Shown in pieces: positions 61,755 through 64,000 of a stretch of DNA of 64,000 nt. The notes under the pieces are model-generated. The model saw nothing but the letters and a program-made list of their open reading frames with translations, was not told the DNA's origin and made no database searches. The DNA comes from Nepenthes gracilis (Eukaryota; Streptophyta; Magnoliopsida; Caryophyllales; Nepenthaceae), in assembly GCA_033239525.1 (NCBI GenBank), contig BSYO01000035.1, forward strand, positions 3,880,627 through 3,944,626, read 5' to 3'. Position numbers and translations under genes: made by a program. Position 1 is the stretch's first letter. Each line of letters starts with the position of its first letter.

Positions 61755-62200
61755 AAAAAAGGTAATTTTGGTACAAATGATATATATGTAGATAGTATTG
61801 CTCTATAATAAATAATGTTATATAATAAATAACGTTATATAATAAATAACACTTTTATATTGTATATTTTAACAAAGATTATATTTTTACACAACTTTAT
61901 TCCTAAATTGGTATGACGTTCTGTTTACATTTTTTATGACTTTTGCCCATATACTAAAAAGGTATGGAACAAAGGGTTTGGAATTGTCACATACAGACCG
62001 TGATTTGCATAGCGTACACATAATCATATAAGGAACAAAGTCTGGCGTCGTCTGTAAGGTCATACGAAATTTAAAAAATGAAAATGTTAGTATTTGTAAT
62101 ATTATTATTTCAACTTAATCAAAAATAATATTTTGTTATCTGCCAAACATCGGTCAACATCATACAAAGACAGGAATAATTGAGTAAAGAAGAAAGCAAA
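61412..62200. other. AT-rich intergenic with microsatellites
   Basis: A CT microsatellite lies at 61723-61751, and three tandem ~17 bp units of TTATATAATAAATAAYG at 61807-61852. No ORF or other feature is supported. Confidence 0.55.
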
Positions 62201-62479
62201 AGAGCTTGCTCGGGATCTGAGGGAGAAGGGGACTGAAAGGGTTATAAATAAAGACCCATTGGTTGAACGAAGCCACCGAGTATTGAGAGACGGTATATTT
62301 TAAAAGTGGTCTGAGTCAGAGTTCTATGTGCTTGCTTTAGCGCACACACCCGAATAAAGAAATCACATTTTGTGTTAGCCGATGTTTATTATGTTCCCTA
62401 AAAATCTTGAACTAATTTTAAAAAAGCCATAATAACCGTCCTTTTTCTTTTAAAAGGCAATGAAATCAAATCAAAGCCT

Positions 62480-62650
62480 CATTCTTCAAGAAATCAAAAG
62501 CAAGAGTTTCAGAGACAGAAAGATCAGAACGCGAATTTGAATCTCTTTTGGCTTGTGCTATGGACCAATCACTTTTTGGAGAATTGCAAGAAGGGGGAAG
62601 CGTTCGAGTGCTCATAGCGCTTGGTGAATCATGAAAAGGGGCATAAGAGG
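62480..62650 (+). other. Possible transcribed first exon with splice donor
   Basis: This is moderate-GC, exon-like sequence containing ATGGACCAATCAC (short 24-codon ORF) and ATGAAAAGGGGCATAAG, ending at a good donor AAGAG|GTAAGTTAG (62650/62651). T-rich, intron-like sequence follows. It could be the 5' exon of a plus-strand gene whose remaining exons lie beyond the window, or a chance donor. I cannot assign a product. Confidence 0.22.
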
Positions 62651-62659
62651 TAAGTTAGA

Positions 62660-63861
62660 ATTTCCAATTTTTCCCCCTTAAACCCCTATATGTTTTTTTT
62701 CCTGCCTTTTATCTATAAAATTGTATACAATAATTACGACAGTTTTATCGTGATTGATTTTTCAGAGGAGGAAATTTTAAACAAAAATGTTTTAATGGAG
62801 TAATTTTTAGCATATTTTTTTTGTGTAAAATTATAAAAATATCAGATAATATTTACATAGTAGATAATTTCAGAGAAAAATAGATGAAGCTTAGCTTTGA
62901 AATTTTTTCTATAGTTTCCTTATTCATAACTTATTTACTTTTCGAAACTGTGATCTAGACATATCTTTTATGATACGGTTAAGGTAATATGGATTTCAAA
63001 ATATCCCCTCTCACCAGTCCAAAAAAAGGCATAATAGCTGCTACGGCCATAGCATTAGCAGCTGTTTCTCCTAGGAAGTAGCGTTTCCCCTAGCAGCGTT
63101 TGCTTGGGCACAACTTTGACAGCAAAATATCATATAAAAAATTTAAAGGTAAACCAAGTGTAACACTGTGCTGTCTTCCGAGAAACAAACAGCATTGGCA
63201 TTATTGTGAACACGAGCAAACTAACCCTTCGCTGGGTCTTCATCGCTCGACTCTCTTTCTTTCTCTATCTGTCCCTCTCCTTCTCCCTACCTACACTTTT
63301 TTTGGCTTCTCTTCACGCACACACTCTAAAATTTCACAAGAACCATACATTTTTGGATTTCGATCTCTCTCACTTTCTTCTCCTACAGTACATGTTCGGA
63401 TGCGAAAATGACTTCTTATACCAAGGCATAGACAGAGAGACAAACAAGGACTCATAGCATACTTTTTGTGCTCCGTGCTACTACGCCTGTGAAAGTGACA
63501 TTAAACCACTTATACCTTCTCTTTCCCTACGGATCAAATTGATTTTGAAAACGTAAACAACCGGAACGATCCAAAAATAAAACTGCAGAAGAAAATCGAT
63601 ACATCGCCGATTGAATAGTCTCTCCATCCAAAACATCGAAGCACGGAAGAAAGGAACGCCATATCACCCAAATTTTTTTCTTAATCATGTCATAATGAAC
63701 AATGAAACGAGACAGAAAAATGTGAAACTAATAGTACCTATGCCATGGAGATTTACAACATTTTCAACAAGAACTACTAAAACATTGCAGTGAAAAATAA
63801 AAAATACGCGCTCACCGATGAGAAAGAAAATGAGAAAGGGAAATGGAGCGTAGATACTTAC
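62660..63861. other. Intergenic or intronic sequence near the right edge
   Basis: The sequence is T-rich to ~62950. CTGCTACGG/TAGCAGC words and a near-repeat of AGTAGCGTTTCCCCTAGCAGCG lie at 63030-63100, and CT-rich sequence at 63240-63390. It may be intron of either flanking exon-like segment. No ORF is convincing. Confidence 0.35.
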
Positions 63862-64000
63862 CGAGCTTGTAAAAATCAACTTCTCTTGTCGATCGATGAC
63901 GCTCTCGTCACGCCACTTCACTCTATTAGTATCAAAATTCCAAAGAAACTTCGAGAAATTTCCTTCACTTGTAAAATAATCATCAGAATCCCGGTGATTA
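63862..64000 (-). CDS. Coding exon of an unrecognised gene, cut by the window edge
   Basis: On the minus strand a frame stays open from the window edge for about 46 codons (DDYFTSEGNFSKFLWNFDTN then RVKWRDESVIDRQEKLIFTS) and ends at a consensus donor, AGCTCG|GTAAGTATC (63862/63861), in phase 0. The composition is that of a real protein: mixed charged and aromatic residues and no low complexity. The following ~240 bp on the minus strand looks intronic (T-rich with stops soon after). I do not recognise the family. The start and upstream exons are beyond 64000, and the next exon was not identified within the window. Confidence 0.55.

Noticed and set aside
1..64000. CRISPR arrays, operons, prokaryotic-type systems, rRNA clusters
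   Set aside because: All regularly spaced repeats are contiguous tandem repeats or LTRs, genes are spliced, and the composition is eukaryotic. No rRNA gene was seen. I did not run a tRNA scan, so isolated tRNA genes cannot be excluded.

Overview
This window looks like plant nuclear DNA, most probably from an angiosperm with a repeat-rich genome. It holds one well-supported spliced gene with GT..AG introns (a BREVIS RADIX family gene) set in layered LTR retrotransposons of types typical of flowering plants: Ty3 Tat-like elements with two RNase H domains, a Ty3 chromovirus, Ty1/copia elements and a TRIM. The sequence alone does not identify the species.

Layout. 1-13 kb: several copies, in both orientations, of a ~2 kb non-coding LTR-like repeat family, a doubly truncated minus-strand copia pol fragment (8.74-10.5 kb), and a four-unit tandem array with a ~565 bp period (10.53-12.78 kb). 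13.25-16.31 kb: an internally deleted chromovirus with both LTRs. 17.0-26.8 kb: minus-strand Tat-like element A, whose reverse transcriptase is split by a tandem TRIM and by a 2.5 kb member of the LTR-like family; the same 5-mer, GTCAG, lies at the outer edges, with a degraded copy between them. 27.1-38.0 kb: related element B, which also carries plus-strand (antisense to pol) accessory ORFs and two minisatellites. Both Tat-like elements lack an integrase core.

40.76-50.80 kb, minus strand: a five-exon BRX family gene that reads as intact (363 codons by my splicing). All exon joins keep frame, and both BRX domains and the N-terminal motifs are present. Its 5.2 kb first intron hosts a solo LTR (48116-50173) with a perfect AGGTC target-site duplication. 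55.0-61.4 kb: a decayed plus-strand copia element whose gag leader is interrupted by a 1.7 kb solo-LTR-like insertion. 61.4-64 kb: low-copy-looking sequence. A coding exon of an unrecognised gene (minus strand) runs off the right edge.

No CRISPR, operon or bacterial-type feature is present, and I found no convincing new biological system. The observations most worth checking are the alternating ABAB 565 bp array, the two insertions stacked on one 5 bp target, the paired intron-containing antisense ORFs of element B, and a GC-rich ~0.55 kb segment found in only one copy of the LTR family. Transposon boundaries were set by eye and may be off by a few bases, or by tens of bases where marked approximate.
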